From JADKCL01 sp046050405 (GTDB taxonomy: Bacteria > Bacteroidota > Bacteroidia > J057 > JADKCL01): 6,600 nt of DNA. A program made the position numbers and the translations under genes. The notes under the pieces are model-generated. The model saw only the letters and a list, made by a program, of their open reading frames with translations, did no database searches and was not told the origin of the DNA. Below are positions 1 through 6,253 of this stretch, in pieces (the stretch's first letter is position 1; each line of letters opens with the position of its first letter). The stretch is from the NCBI GenBank assembly GCA_046050405.1, contig JBJOPY010000179.1, positions 1 through 6,600 of the forward strand, given 5' to 3'.

Positions 1-1437
1 CAACGGGTGGAACTGCTCATGGACAAGGGCTCATTCGAGGAAATCGGGAGATTTGTGGAGCACCGATCGCATGAATTCGGGATGGAGAAGCAGCGCATCC
101 TCGGAGATGGGGTAGTGACGGGCTTCGGCAAGATCCATGGCCGCATCGTCTATGTCTTCAGCCAGGATTTCACCGTTTTCGGGGGATCCCTCTCGGAGGC
201 TCATGCGGAGAAGATCGTCCGCATCATGGACTTGGCGATGCAAAACGGTGCTCCCGTAATCGGACTGAACGACTCTGGCGGTGCACGCATCCAGGAAGGT
301 GTCGTGTCGCTGGGGGCGTATGCGGACATCTTCTACAGGAATACACTGGCCTCTGGGCTAGTCCCGCAGATTTCGGCGATCATGGGGCCCTGTGCGGGAG
401 GTGCGGTGTACAGCCCTGCCATCACAGACTTCGTGATGATGGTGGAGAACACCTCCTACATGTTCGTCACAGGCCCCCATGTGGTCAAGACCGTGACCCA
501 TGAGGAGGTGACCTCCGAGGAACTCGGCGGGGCGAGCGCCCATGCCTCCAAGAGTGGCGTGACCCACTTCACTTACGCGAACGAGGTAGCCTGCCTGAAC
601 GGCATCAAGCGCCTGCTCAGCTACATCCCGCAAAGCTGCGAGGAGGAACCCTACGCCCAGCCCTGGGCCGGCAATCCCCTCGAAAAAGTGGAGGCACTGA
701 ACAGCATCGTGCCCGAAAACCCCAACCAACCCTATGACATCAAGGAGGTCATCGAGCTGGCATGCGACCCCGGCAGTTTCATGGAGGTTCATGCAGACTA
801 TGCAGGGAACATCGTCGTCGGCTTCGGGAGGCTGGCGGGGCGCAGCATCGGCATCGTCGCGAATCAACCATCGGTGCTGGCTGGCGTCCTGGATATCAAT
901 GCCTCCAAGAAAGGGGCCCGTTTCGTGCGTTTCTGCGATGCCTTCAACATTCCGCTCCTGGTCTTCGAAGACGTGCCAGGCTTCCTTCCCGGCACGGATC
1001 AAGAGTGGAATGGCATCATCACCAATGGTGCGAAGCTGCTCTATGCCTTCTGCGAGGCCACCGTTCCGAGGATCACCGTCATCACCCGCAAGGCCTACGG
1101 CGGAGCCTATGACGTGATGAACTCCAAGCACATCGGAGCAGACATGAACTACGCTTGGCCAATGGCCGAGATTGCTGTCATGGGTGCCAAGGGAGCTGCA
1201 GAGATCATCTTCCGCAAGGAAATCGCAGAAGCCGAGGACAGTGTCGCCGCCCTCAATGCCAAGGTCGCAGAGTACGAGCGCATCTTCGCCAACCCCTACC
1301 GCGCCGCAGGCAGAGGCTATATCGACGAAGTCATCATGCCTGAAGACACGAGGATGAAGCTTATCCGGGCCTTCGAAATGGCCGAGAACAAGGCCGTGAA
1401 GCAGCCGAAGAAGAAACATGGCAATATCCCATTGTAG
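1..1437 (+). CDS. pccB: Propionyl-CoA-type acyl-CoA carboxylase, beta (carboxyltransferase) subunit, 5' truncated
   Basis: This is the carboxyltransferase subunit of a biotin-dependent acyl-CoA carboxylase. The family moves the carboxyl group from carboxybiotin to propionyl-CoA (or a similar acyl-CoA), giving methylmalonyl-CoA in the cytoplasm. The frame is open from the first base (Q-R-V-E-L-L before the first Met), and homologues are about 510 residues, so roughly 30 N-terminal residues lie outside the window; the GTG at 7 is not the real start. Counting that GTG codon as residue 1, the N-terminal crotonase-like half has the oxyanion-hole segment GPCAGGAVYSPAITDF at 127-142. The C-terminal half has the KAYGGAYDVMNSKHIGAD stretch and AEIAVMGAKGAAEI. 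The protein ends in the family's usual KKKHGNIPL tail, so the 3' end is intact. Methylmalonyl-CoA decarboxylase alpha subunits (MmdA) look the same, and substrate choice cannot be read here. No biotin carboxylase partner is visible in the window. Confidence 0.95.
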   Translation, partial: QRVELLMDKGSFEEIGRFVEHRSHEFGMEKQRILGDGVVTGFGKIHGRIVYVFSQDFTVFGGSLSEAHAEKIVRIMDLAMQNGAPVIGLNDSGGARIQEGVVSLGAYADIFYRNTLASGLVPQISAIMGPCAGGAVYSPAITDFVMMVENTSYMFVTGPHVVKTVTHEEVTSEELGGASAHASKSGVTHFTYANEVACLNGIKRLLSYIPQSCEEEPYAQPWAGNPLEKVEALNSIVPENPNQPYDIKEVIELACDPGSFMEVHADYAGNIVVGFGRLAGRSIGIVANQPSVLAGVLDINASKKGARFVRFCDAFNIPLLVFEDVPGFLPGTDQEWNGIITNGAKLLYAFCEATVPRITVITRKAYGGAYDVMNSKHIGADMNYAWPMAEIAVMGAKGAAEIIFRKEIAEAEDSVAALNAKVAEYERIFANPYRAAGRGYIDEVIMPEDTRMKLIRAFEMAENKAVKQPKKKHGNIPL

Positions 1438-1445
1438 CGTGGGGT

Positions 1446-1478
1446 GGCAGGTGTTTCCCTCAAGGGTCGTCTTGCCCA
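1446..1478 (+). terminator. Weak hairpin just after pccB, possible terminator
   Basis: GGCAGG (1446-1451) can pair with CTTGCC (1471-1476, one G-T pair), and CCCT/AGGG (1457-1460 with 1463-1466) forms an inner stem. It starts 8 bases after the pccB stop. No run of T follows, so intrinsic termination is doubtful; it could equally be a 3' end-stabilising fold or chance. Confidence 0.2.
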
Positions 1479-1541
1479 TATTCCTTGCGATCCCCCAGGT
1501 CACTGCATTTTGCGAATCCTTAAACAGCTGGAAAGGGATGG

Positions 1542-1551
1542 TCACCGGTGA
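1542..1551. promoter_or_regulatory. Perfect 10-base palindrome TCACCGGTGA upstream of the DCC gene
   Basis: TCACCGGTGA is a perfect dyad lying 61 bases before the DCC start codon, flanked by AGGGAT (1534-1539) and its complement ATCCCT (1571-1576). It could be an operator, but no known regulator motif is recognised and a single copy may be chance. The rest of the 1438-1612 gap shows no other gene or clear promoter. Confidence 0.2.
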
Positions 1552-1612
1552 GGCCGTCCTCTGTGGATGAATCCCTGGGCAGTGCCATGAAGGACAAGAA
1601 TCCCGAACAACG

Positions 1613-2026
1613 ATGGACAAGGCACCCGAACCACCCGTTTTGATCTTCGACGGTGTATGCGAACTCTGCAACGCCTCGGTGGATTTCATCCTAAAATGGG
1701 AAAAGCAGCCCGAATTGAGGTTCACCGCCAGCCAGAACCCGCCTGGGAGATCCCTGCTGCAACGATACGGCGAGGATCCCGATGCCGTCTCCACGGTGTT
1801 CCTCGTGCAGGACGGCAAACTCTATCGACGCAGCACCGCCGTCCTGCGGCTTGCAAGGATGCTGCGTTTCCCATGGTTTCTCGCCTATGGATTCATCGTC
1901 GTGCCGCCTCCCATCCGGGACTTCGTGTACCGGATCATCGCGAACAATCGCTATCGCTGGTTTGGTAAGAAGTCTGCCTGCCGCATACCGACACCTGTAG
2001 AAATGGCTCGGTTCATGCTGGAGTGA
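1613..2026 (+). CDS. DCC family (DUF393) thiol-disulfide oxidoreductase-like protein
   Basis: This small protein of 137 residues belongs to the DCC family (DUF393, thioredoxin-like), named for its Asp-Cys-Cys motif. The motif is seen as FDGVCELC at residues 12-19, with the CxxC pair at Cys16 and Cys19. Family hallmarks further on are the region around YRRSTAVLRLARML (71-84) and the C-terminal RYRWFGKKSACRIPTP (113-128). Length is normal for the family. There is a hydrophobic stretch near 87-98, but no signal peptide, so it is probably cytoplasmic or loosely membrane-associated. A redox role is inferred from the CxxC only; substrates of the family are not established. The ATG at 1613 is the only good start after the in-frame stop near 1567. 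It has no clear Shine-Dalgarno: the AAGGA at 1590-1594 is too far away. It lies 175 bases after pccB in the same direction and may be transcribed separately. Confidence 0.9.
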   Translation: MDKAPEPPVLIFDGVCELCNASVDFILKWEKQPELRFTASQNPPGRSLLQRYGEDPDAVSTVFLVQDGKLYRRSTAVLRLARMLRFPWFLAYGFIVVPPPIRDFVYRIIANNRYRWFGKKSACRIPTPVEMARFMLE

Positions 2027-2515
2027 AGTGAGGACGGTCTCCACCTTACGGCATCATCCCAGAAGAAGAATCTCCCGCTCGCACATGCGGAAACGCGCCC
2101 AACAGCTGCGGACAAGAAGGGGTGATGAGGATTGCACCGCAGGCCGCATCTGATCCACGGGGCGGGGTGGATTTCCACAATGGGTCTTTGGGTGAAATCT
2201 TGAATTTCATAGGGGAAGGCGGATGAGGAGCGGCTCATCCCGCTAAAATGATGGGGACTATCTTGGACGCGTCCCAGAGTTGTGGACAAGAGGCATTGAC
2301 AACGACCTCGTGCTTTTGTACCTTCGCCGAATGTCACGGAAGGGATTGCTGAGCGGAGATCAGGTTCTCGAACACAGGCCTCGTCACAAGGCCACCTTGG
2401 GAAAGGAGCGTTGCGAACCACCTTTACCTTGCAAGACCACAGGTCAGTCCGATGAACCTGGCACGTTGCGCACGCTCAATGTTCAAATTTTGGCGCCAGT
2501 ATTCTCGGGAATCTG
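2027..2515. other. Long intergenic region between the DCC and arginine deiminase genes, with dyads
   Basis: I find no supportable gene in these 489 bases; the frames here give short, Cys/Ser/Arg-rich products without family resemblance. Visible structures are: an imperfect dyad at 2028-2044 right after the DCC stop; two alternative small stems sharing GTGGA (ATCCAC 2153-2158 with GTGGAT 2167-2172, or GTGGA 2167-2171 with TCCAC 2174-2178); a 7-bp hairpin GGATGAG/CTCATCC (2221-2227 with 2234-2240, 6-base loop, no T-tract); and a perfect TGGCGCCA palindrome at 2491-2498, ending 17 bases before the deiminase start. A 33-codon frame at 2125-2226 is preceded by an AAGG-type ribosome site but resembles nothing. 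Confidence 0.5.
2296..2324 (+). promoter_or_regulatory. Candidate sigma70-type promoter for the arginine deiminase gene
   Basis: TTGACA at 2296-2301, a perfect -35 match, is followed after exactly 17 bases by TACCTT at 2319-2324. That is a weak -10 with three of six consensus matches, including the first two positions and the last. It would start transcription about 185 bases before the ATG at 2516. Promoter consensus in this organism is unknown, so this is only a candidate. Confidence 0.3.
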
Positions 2516-4534
2516 ATGGCGGAGGAGCGTGCTGAACCGCCGAGTGAAAACATTATGAATATTAAGAATATGGCATCTATTATCGATGTGAATTCCGAGA
2601 TCGGGAGATTGAAGAAGGTGATGGTTCACAGCCCTGACGGCGGAATCGGGAATGTACCTGCAAACAAACTCCACGATTGGCTGTATGATGATATTGTCGA
2701 TCTTGAACGAACGCAGGCGGAGTATTTCCGGTTTTTCGTTTTGCTGAATATCTTCTGTGGAAGCCAATTTCTTTTCGATTCCGAGGGAAAGTTCAAGATC
2801 AAAATGAAGAAGGGCATCCCCGTCAGCAAAAAAGATCCCGTCACCAAAAAGAGGCTCCTCGAGATCAATCCCGAAAAGGGTGAGGACTACTTTGCCGCTG
2901 GGATGAGCCCGGAGGACATTCCAGTTCTGGACACTCAGTACGTCCTTCAGTGGCTTTTTCAGAAGTACCCTGAAAAGGTGAAGGACCTTATCGAGGCGGT
3001 CTGTGCAAGCGAGGGCACCCATGTCAATCGCAAGCATGACCTCAAAAGAATGGTGGAAAAGGGCAAATTCGTGGATCTGGTGAAAACCTTCCTGACCGGA
3101 AAGTTGGAGTACCAAGCCCGGGACGGGGGGCTTGATTTTCTGGAGGGAGAGGAAGCCCGCTCTATCTTTCCACCCATCCCCAACTTCATTTTCACTCGTG
3201 ACATCGGTGTAACCATCGGTGACAGGATTCTCATCACGAAGCCCCGCTTCCATATCCGGAAACGGGAGGTGCTCCTGATGCACTTCATCGCAGAAAACTG
3301 GATTTGCAGGGGAGAGGAATCCAAGATACTGGATGTCTCCGAGGATGACGATTTTTTCCAGCTTGGCACGGAAGACCAGTCCGAGCGCAGGGTCTCCTAT
3401 GAAGGTGGGGATATCATGGTCATCAGCAAGAACCATCTCATGATCGGTTGCAGCGAAAGGACTTCCCCGTATGCAATCGAAAAATTGATCCACCGCCTGT
3501 TCCTTGAGAACATTGACACGGGAGGGCGCGGAGAGATTGACACGATTACCGTGATTAAAATCTTGGAAAATCGCTCTCAAATGCACATTGACACCGTGAT
3601 GTCGCAGTTGAGCGAAGGACAATGGGCGATCCACAGCCCGCTCTCGGAGGTCTGGTCGGAAAGCGAAAGGCAGAAACCCTGGGCAGCCACCAGTTACATC
3701 GACCAGCTATCGATGAAGTCGGAAAATCAGCAAAGCAAGGAGAAATTGACTACGATTTTTCAATTCCACATGGGCGACGAAGCCAAGGCGAAGAAGCGGG
3801 AGTTCCATGAGAAGGTGAGTGAGATCAAGGCGCTGCAAAAACAGCTCGAAGAGGAAAAGTCGGAGGCAATGAAGGAGGAGATGGCAAAGAGGATTGCAGC
3901 ATTGGTCACGGAAAGGAACCAGAAGAAAGGGCAGTTTCGCAAGTTTAACTTCCTCTTGGAAGCCGATCCCGAAGGAGAGCCGGATGCCAAGGGGAGATTC
4001 CCCTATCGTGTTCAAACACATCCCTATTTCACGCACACGCCGCATGGTTTGCATGACCTTCTCGCCCAAGTATCGGAGTTCGAGTATGGAGCAGACTATG
4101 GAACGGTTCATGGAAACGCACTTTACAGCGGCGGAGGCATTACCTCTCACGACAGCCGTGAGCAATGGACTGATGCGTGCAACCTATTGATTCTGAAGCC
4201 TGGCGTGGCAGTGGGATATGACCGAAACGCAAAAACTGCCGAAGCCTTCGAAAAGCTGATGCTGAGGCTCGGGAATCGTGAAACCACCAACAGCAACTGG
4301 CTGGAATTTCTTTCCTCAGGCATCCACAGGTTCAAAGACAGAGGATGGAAGCACGTCATCCATGTGGACGACATGATCGAATACATTGTGGTCAATAAAG
4401 TCAAAAAGCAGGAACTCGACCAGATGGTCGAAGACCTGAGAGACACTCTGATCCTCCTGCCGTCCCATGAACTGGCCAGGGCGAGGGGAGGCTCACATTG
4501 CATGACCCTGCCATTGCAAAGGGAACGATTCTGA
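2516..4534 (+). CDS. arcA: Expanded arginine deiminase (L-arginine to L-citrulline + ammonia), about 235 residues longer than the classical enzyme
   Basis: The family hydrolyses L-arginine to L-citrulline and ammonia in the cytoplasm. The whole catalytic set of the guanidine-modifying fold is present: FTRD (Asp229), YEGGD (Glu296), SERTS (Arg315), MHIDT (His357, Asp359), REQW (548-551), GYDRN (567-571) and RGGSHC with the nucleophile Cys662. The N-terminal INVNSEIGRLK-like strand (23-33) is also typical. Classical enzymes have about 410 residues; this has 672. From remembered Pseudomonas ArcA numbering, the extra length is about 50 residues before FTRD, about 115 between HID and REQW (including a Lys/Glu-rich predicted coiled coil, roughly 421-475), and about 60 between GYDRN and the Cys motif. 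The start is uncertain: ATG 2516 gives the longest form, while ATG 2555 or 2570 leave a more family-like N-terminus, and none has a good Shine-Dalgarno. No arcB, arcC or arcD is adjacent. Deiminase activity is likely but the insertions could alter substrate or regulation. Confidence 0.88.
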   Translation: MAEERAEPPSENIMNIKNMASIIDVNSEIGRLKKVMVHSPDGGIGNVPANKLHDWLYDDIVDLERTQAEYFRFFVLLNIFCGSQFLFDSEGKFKIKMKKGIPVSKKDPVTKKRLLEINPEKGEDYFAAGMSPEDIPVLDTQYVLQWLFQKYPEKVKDLIEAVCASEGTHVNRKHDLKRMVEKGKFVDLVKTFLTGKLEYQARDGGLDFLEGEEARSIFPPIPNFIFTRDIGVTIGDRILITKPRFHIRKREVLLMHFIAENWICRGEESKILDVSEDDDFFQLGTEDQSERRVSYEGGDIMVISKNHLMIGCSERTSPYAIEKLIHRLFLENIDTGGRGEIDTITVIKILENRSQMHIDTVMSQLSEGQWAIHSPLSEVWSESERQKPWAATSYIDQLSMKSENQQSKEKLTTIFQFHMGDEAKAKKREFHEKVSEIKALQKQLEEEKSEAMKEEMAKRIAALVTERNQKKGQFRKFNFLLEADPEGEPDAKGRFPYRVQTHPYFTHTPHGLHDLLAQVSEFEYGADYGTVHGNALYSGGGITSHDSREQWTDACNLLILKPGVAVGYDRNAKTAEAFEKLMLRLGNRETTNSNWLEFLSSGIHRFKDRGWKHVIHVDDMIEYIVVNKVKKQELDQMVEDLRDTLILLPSHELARARGGSHCMTLPLQRERF

Positions 4535-4562
4535 AATATCCCGTAACTTCCCGGGGAATCAC

Positions 4563-4585
4563 TGCCTCGGTGCCGCCAAGAGGCA
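4563..4585. repeat. Small inverted repeat after the arginine deiminase gene
   Basis: TGCCTC (4563-4568) pairs with GAGGCA (4580-4585) over an 11-base loop that can add a GG/CC pair. It sits 28 bases after the deiminase stop and before the larger hairpin, and may assist termination or RNA 3' stability. Confidence 0.3.
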
Positions 4586-4609
4586 AGGGTCATCGGAACA
4601 CCCACGTAC

Positions 4610-4650
4610 CTCAATCAGGAAGGGCCGCTTTTGGCGGCCTCTTCCTTGAG
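4610..4650. terminator. Strong hairpin between convergent genes, likely bidirectional terminator
   Basis: The inner stem GGAAGGGCCGC (4618-4628) pairs with GCGGCCTCTTCC (4634-4645, one bulged T) around a TTTTG loop. An outer CTCAA/TTGAG (4610-4614 with 4646-4650) extends it across a three-base bulge. It lies between the ends of the deiminase (+) and hsp20 (-) genes, the normal place for a shared terminator. No long T-run follows on either strand, so intrinsic strength is uncertain. Confidence 0.6.
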
Positions 4651-4674
4651 TCAAAGCAATATGGAATAAATCTT

Positions 4675-5136
4675 CTAGGAGACTTCGATCGACCTCTTCT
4701 CCTTGACAGGACTTGCTTCCTTTTTCGGGATCGTGAGATGAAGAATCCCGTTTTCGTATCTCGCAGCTACTTTCTCGCCGATGGCGTTTTCTGGAATTCT
4801 GAAGGTGCGGCTCAGGTAGTTGTAGCTGAATTCACGCCTCCGGAAGTTGGGCTTGCTGTCCTCCTTCTCCTCCTTGCGCTCACTGCTCACATGGAGGAAG
4901 TCACCCTCGACCTCCACCTTGAAGTCTTCCTTTTTCTTGCCTGGAGCAGATAATTCGATGGCGTACTCCGTCTCATGCTCGATCACATTCGCACTGGGAA
5001 CCTCCATTTCGCGGTTCCAATGCGGGAAAGGCGCGCCAAAGTCGAAGAAATCCGAAAAAAGTGACTGTTCAGCATCCCAGAACTTACTGATCACTTCCGG
5101 GAACAAGCCCTTTTGATTTTTCACTGTAAGTGCCAT
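4675..5136 (-). CDS. hsp20: Hsp20 / alpha-crystallin family small heat shock protein
   Basis: This is an ATP-independent holdase chaperone that forms cytoplasmic oligomers and keeps unfolding proteins soluble under stress. The 153 residues are typical. There is a short aromatic-rich N-terminal arm (11-40, many Phe/Trp), then the alpha-crystallin domain (about 45-139). Recognisable pieces are SAPGKKKEDFKVEVEG (63-78), the loop strand SRTFRIPENA (109-118) and the signature ARYENGILHLTIPK (125-138). A C-terminal I-x-V (Ile150, Val152), the motif used for oligomer assembly, follows. The ATG at 5136 fits the family N-terminus; upstream GGA about 8 bases away is only a weak ribosome site. No CIRCE repeat or clear heat-shock sigma-factor promoter was found upstream. 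It converges with the arginine deiminase gene and diverges from the frame starting at 5296. Assignment is secure at family level. Confidence 0.95.
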   Translation of the reverse strand: MALTVKNQKGLFPEVISKFWDAEQSLFSDFFDFGAPFPHWNREMEVPSANVIEHETEYAIELSAPGKKKEDFKVEVEGDFLHVSSERKEEKEDSKPNFRRREFSYNYLSRTFRIPENAIGEKVAARYENGILHLTIPKKEASPVKEKRSIEVS

Positions 5137-5295
5137 ACTTCATTCCATTTTTTGCGGTGAATAATTCAATCTGTTTTAGAACAAAGTTGAGAATTTCTCC
5201 GGGGCGGGCAGATGACAGAGGTCGATCTTTCGGCTGATAGGTTTCAATCCTTTTCCTGAGAATCATCAAGATCCTAGCATGCAGAGGGAAGGTTT
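5137..5295. promoter_or_regulatory. Divergent spacer between hsp20 and the 5296 reading frame
   Basis: These 159 bases must carry the hsp20 promoter (- strand) and probably one for the + strand pair downstream. An 11-base dyad GAGAATTTCTC occurs near 5189-5199. I see no convincing -35/-10 pair on either strand and no CIRCE element. The - strand also holds a short open frame (start 5266 or 5269, stop 5084) that overlaps the hsp20 start; see findings. Confidence 0.35.
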
Positions 5296-5658
5296 GTGAG
5301 GGATGCCGTTTCGGGTAAGCTGGTGTCGATTCCCTCAGGGGATGTCACACCCCAAGGATACCAGAGGCTGGATCGGGCGATCCAGGAACTCACTGGGAGC
5401 AGGCGTTTCCTCTGTGAACGGCTGCCACAGCAGGATGGGTGCAATTTTACCGTCCGTATGTTTAGATGTCATCCTGCCGTGCCGAATGCAGGCCATTGGG
5501 AAGCCTACCTTCTTTGACCCTTGTATGAATCCCGACCCGAGGATTTGGACTCATGGATGCGTGCAAACGATGTAAAGTTTGGTAGATTTGAGGAATGGTT
5601 GGCAGAGCGGGGAATTCAGGGATATATTTTCAAGGCCATCGTGAGACCCATTCCATGA
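5296..5658 (+). pseudogene. Unrecognised protein gene interrupted by one in-frame TGA at 5515-5517
   Basis: From a GTG at 5296 a single frame runs 73 codons, meets TGA at 5515-5517, and then stays open for another 46 codons to TGA at 5656-5658; it ends 27 bases before the DUF4286 start. The GTG is preceded by a good ribosome site (GAGGG at 5284-5288, 7-base spacing), and the in-frame stop at 5275 limits any extension. Both halves read like ordinary protein: GYQRLDRAIQELTG in the first half, and ESRPEDLDSWMRANDVKFGR then FEEWLAERGIQGYIF in the second. Third-position GC over the first half is about 58% by my count. I do not recognise the family. Likely readings are a recent nonsense mutation (for example TGG to TGA), a 73-residue functional protein with a dead tail, or a sequencing error. 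TGA is a normal stop here, since the DCC and deiminase genes end with it. A chance open frame is also possible. Confidence 0.45.
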
Positions 5659-5685
5659 GATCGCAAAGAAAAAGAAAAGGACAGA

Positions 5686-6000
5686 ATGATCATCTATAGT
5701 GTAACAATTACCGTTGACAATGCAGTGGAGGCTGACTGGGTCGCATGGATGCGCACCAAGCACATCCCTGACGTACTGGAGACGGGCTACTTTCAGGGAG
5801 CCCATCTGCATCGGCTGCTGGATCCAGCTCCGGAGGCGGGATCCTCAACCTTCAATGTACAGTACCAATGTGAAAGCTTGCAGCTATATGAGCAGTACCG
5901 TGACATGGAAGCACCACGCCTCCAGCAGGAGCACCTCTCACGTTACAAGGATCGCTTCGTTGCTTTTCGTACAATCCTGCGGAGGGAGGATAGTTTCTAA
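5686..6000 (+). CDS. DUF4286 family protein
   Basis: This 104-residue protein of the DUF4286 family has no established function; the fold expected is a small ferredoxin-like alpha/beta barrel domain. The family pattern is clear: the opening strand MIIYSVTITVDNAVEADWVAW (residues 1-21), then the MRTKHIPDVLETGYF segment (22-36), FNVQYQCESLQLYEQY (56-71), and the C-terminal SRYKDRFVAFRTILRRE (85-101). There is no signal peptide or membrane segment, so it is expected in the cytoplasm. The ATG at 5686 is preceded by AAGGA at 5677-5681, which supports this start. It follows the interrupted frame by 27 bases and may share its transcript. It converges with the VF530 gene, whose end is 28 bases away; no clear hairpin terminator lies in that gap. 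Confidence 0.9.
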   Translation: MIIYSVTITVDNAVEADWVAWMRTKHIPDVLETGYFQGAHLHRLLDPAPEAGSSTFNVQYQCESLQLYEQYRDMEAPRLQQEHLSRYKDRFVAFRTILRREDSF

Positions 6001-6028
6001 CCCGCCATTCCGAGAGAATCTGTACCGG

Positions 6029-6253
6029 TCAGTACCCCCTCCGAACCAGCTCGACGTACAGGTCTTCCACTTTCTTGCGTGCCCAGGGCGTCCGTCGAAG
6101 GAATTTCAAGCTCGAAGAAATGCTGGGGTCGGAGCGGAAGCAATTGATCGGGATCCGAATGCCCAGCATTTCCCATCCATAGTAGTCCACCAGATGCTCC
6201 AGAATCATCTGGAGCGTCTTGCCATGCAGGGGGTCTTGAGGTTTTGAATCCAT
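6029..6253 (-). CDS. VF530 family small nucleic-acid-binding protein
   Basis: This 74-residue protein belongs to the VF530 family (Pfam VF530, DUF2132), whose Vibrio fischeri member was assigned a nucleic-acid-binding role from its NMR structure. Nearly the whole family consensus is visible: DPLHGKTLQMILEHLVDYYGW (7-27), LGIRIPINCFRSDPSISSSL (30-49) and KFLRRTPWARKKVEDLYVEL (50-69). It is expected to be cytoplasmic and small enough to be one domain. I chose the ATG at 6253 because family members begin a few residues before the PLHG motif. An in-frame ATG at 6280 would add nine residues (MTFHKKHGQ) and cannot be excluded. The frame stays open upstream to 6433, but that part does not resemble the family. 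Neither start has a strong Shine-Dalgarno. The cellular role is unknown. Confidence 0.92.
   Translation of the reverse strand: MDSKPQDPLHGKTLQMILEHLVDYYGWEMLGIRIPINCFRSDPSISSSLKFLRRTPWARKKVEDLYVELVRRGY

Noticed and set aside
358..1818. Long 486-codon frame on the - strand opposite the carboxylase gene
   Set aside because: It is the antisense shadow of a clear PccB homologue, with a His/Gly/Cys-rich, family-less translation.
2125..2352. Two short consecutive + strand frames (2125-2226 and 2248-2352) in the same phase
   Set aside because: The first has a ribosome site, but both are about 33 codons, the second is Cys/Thr-rich, and nothing links them to a known protein.
1951..2421. 156-codon - strand frame over the end of the DCC gene and the gap
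   Set aside because: The product is Arg/Ser/Pro/Cys-rich with no family resemblance and overlaps the well supported DCC gene.
2280..2516. 78-codon + strand frame ending at the deiminase start
   Set aside because: No family resemblance and no ribosome site; it also overlaps the best candidate promoter.
2483..3634. 383-codon frame on the - strand opposite the arginine deiminase
   Set aside because: The + strand protein in this stretch carries conserved deiminase motifs; the antisense frame resembles nothing and is a codon-bias shadow.
5744..5753. CATGGATGCG shared between 5552-5561 and the DUF4286 gene
   Set aside because: A single 10-base match encoding Trp-Met-Arg in both places is too short to call a duplication.
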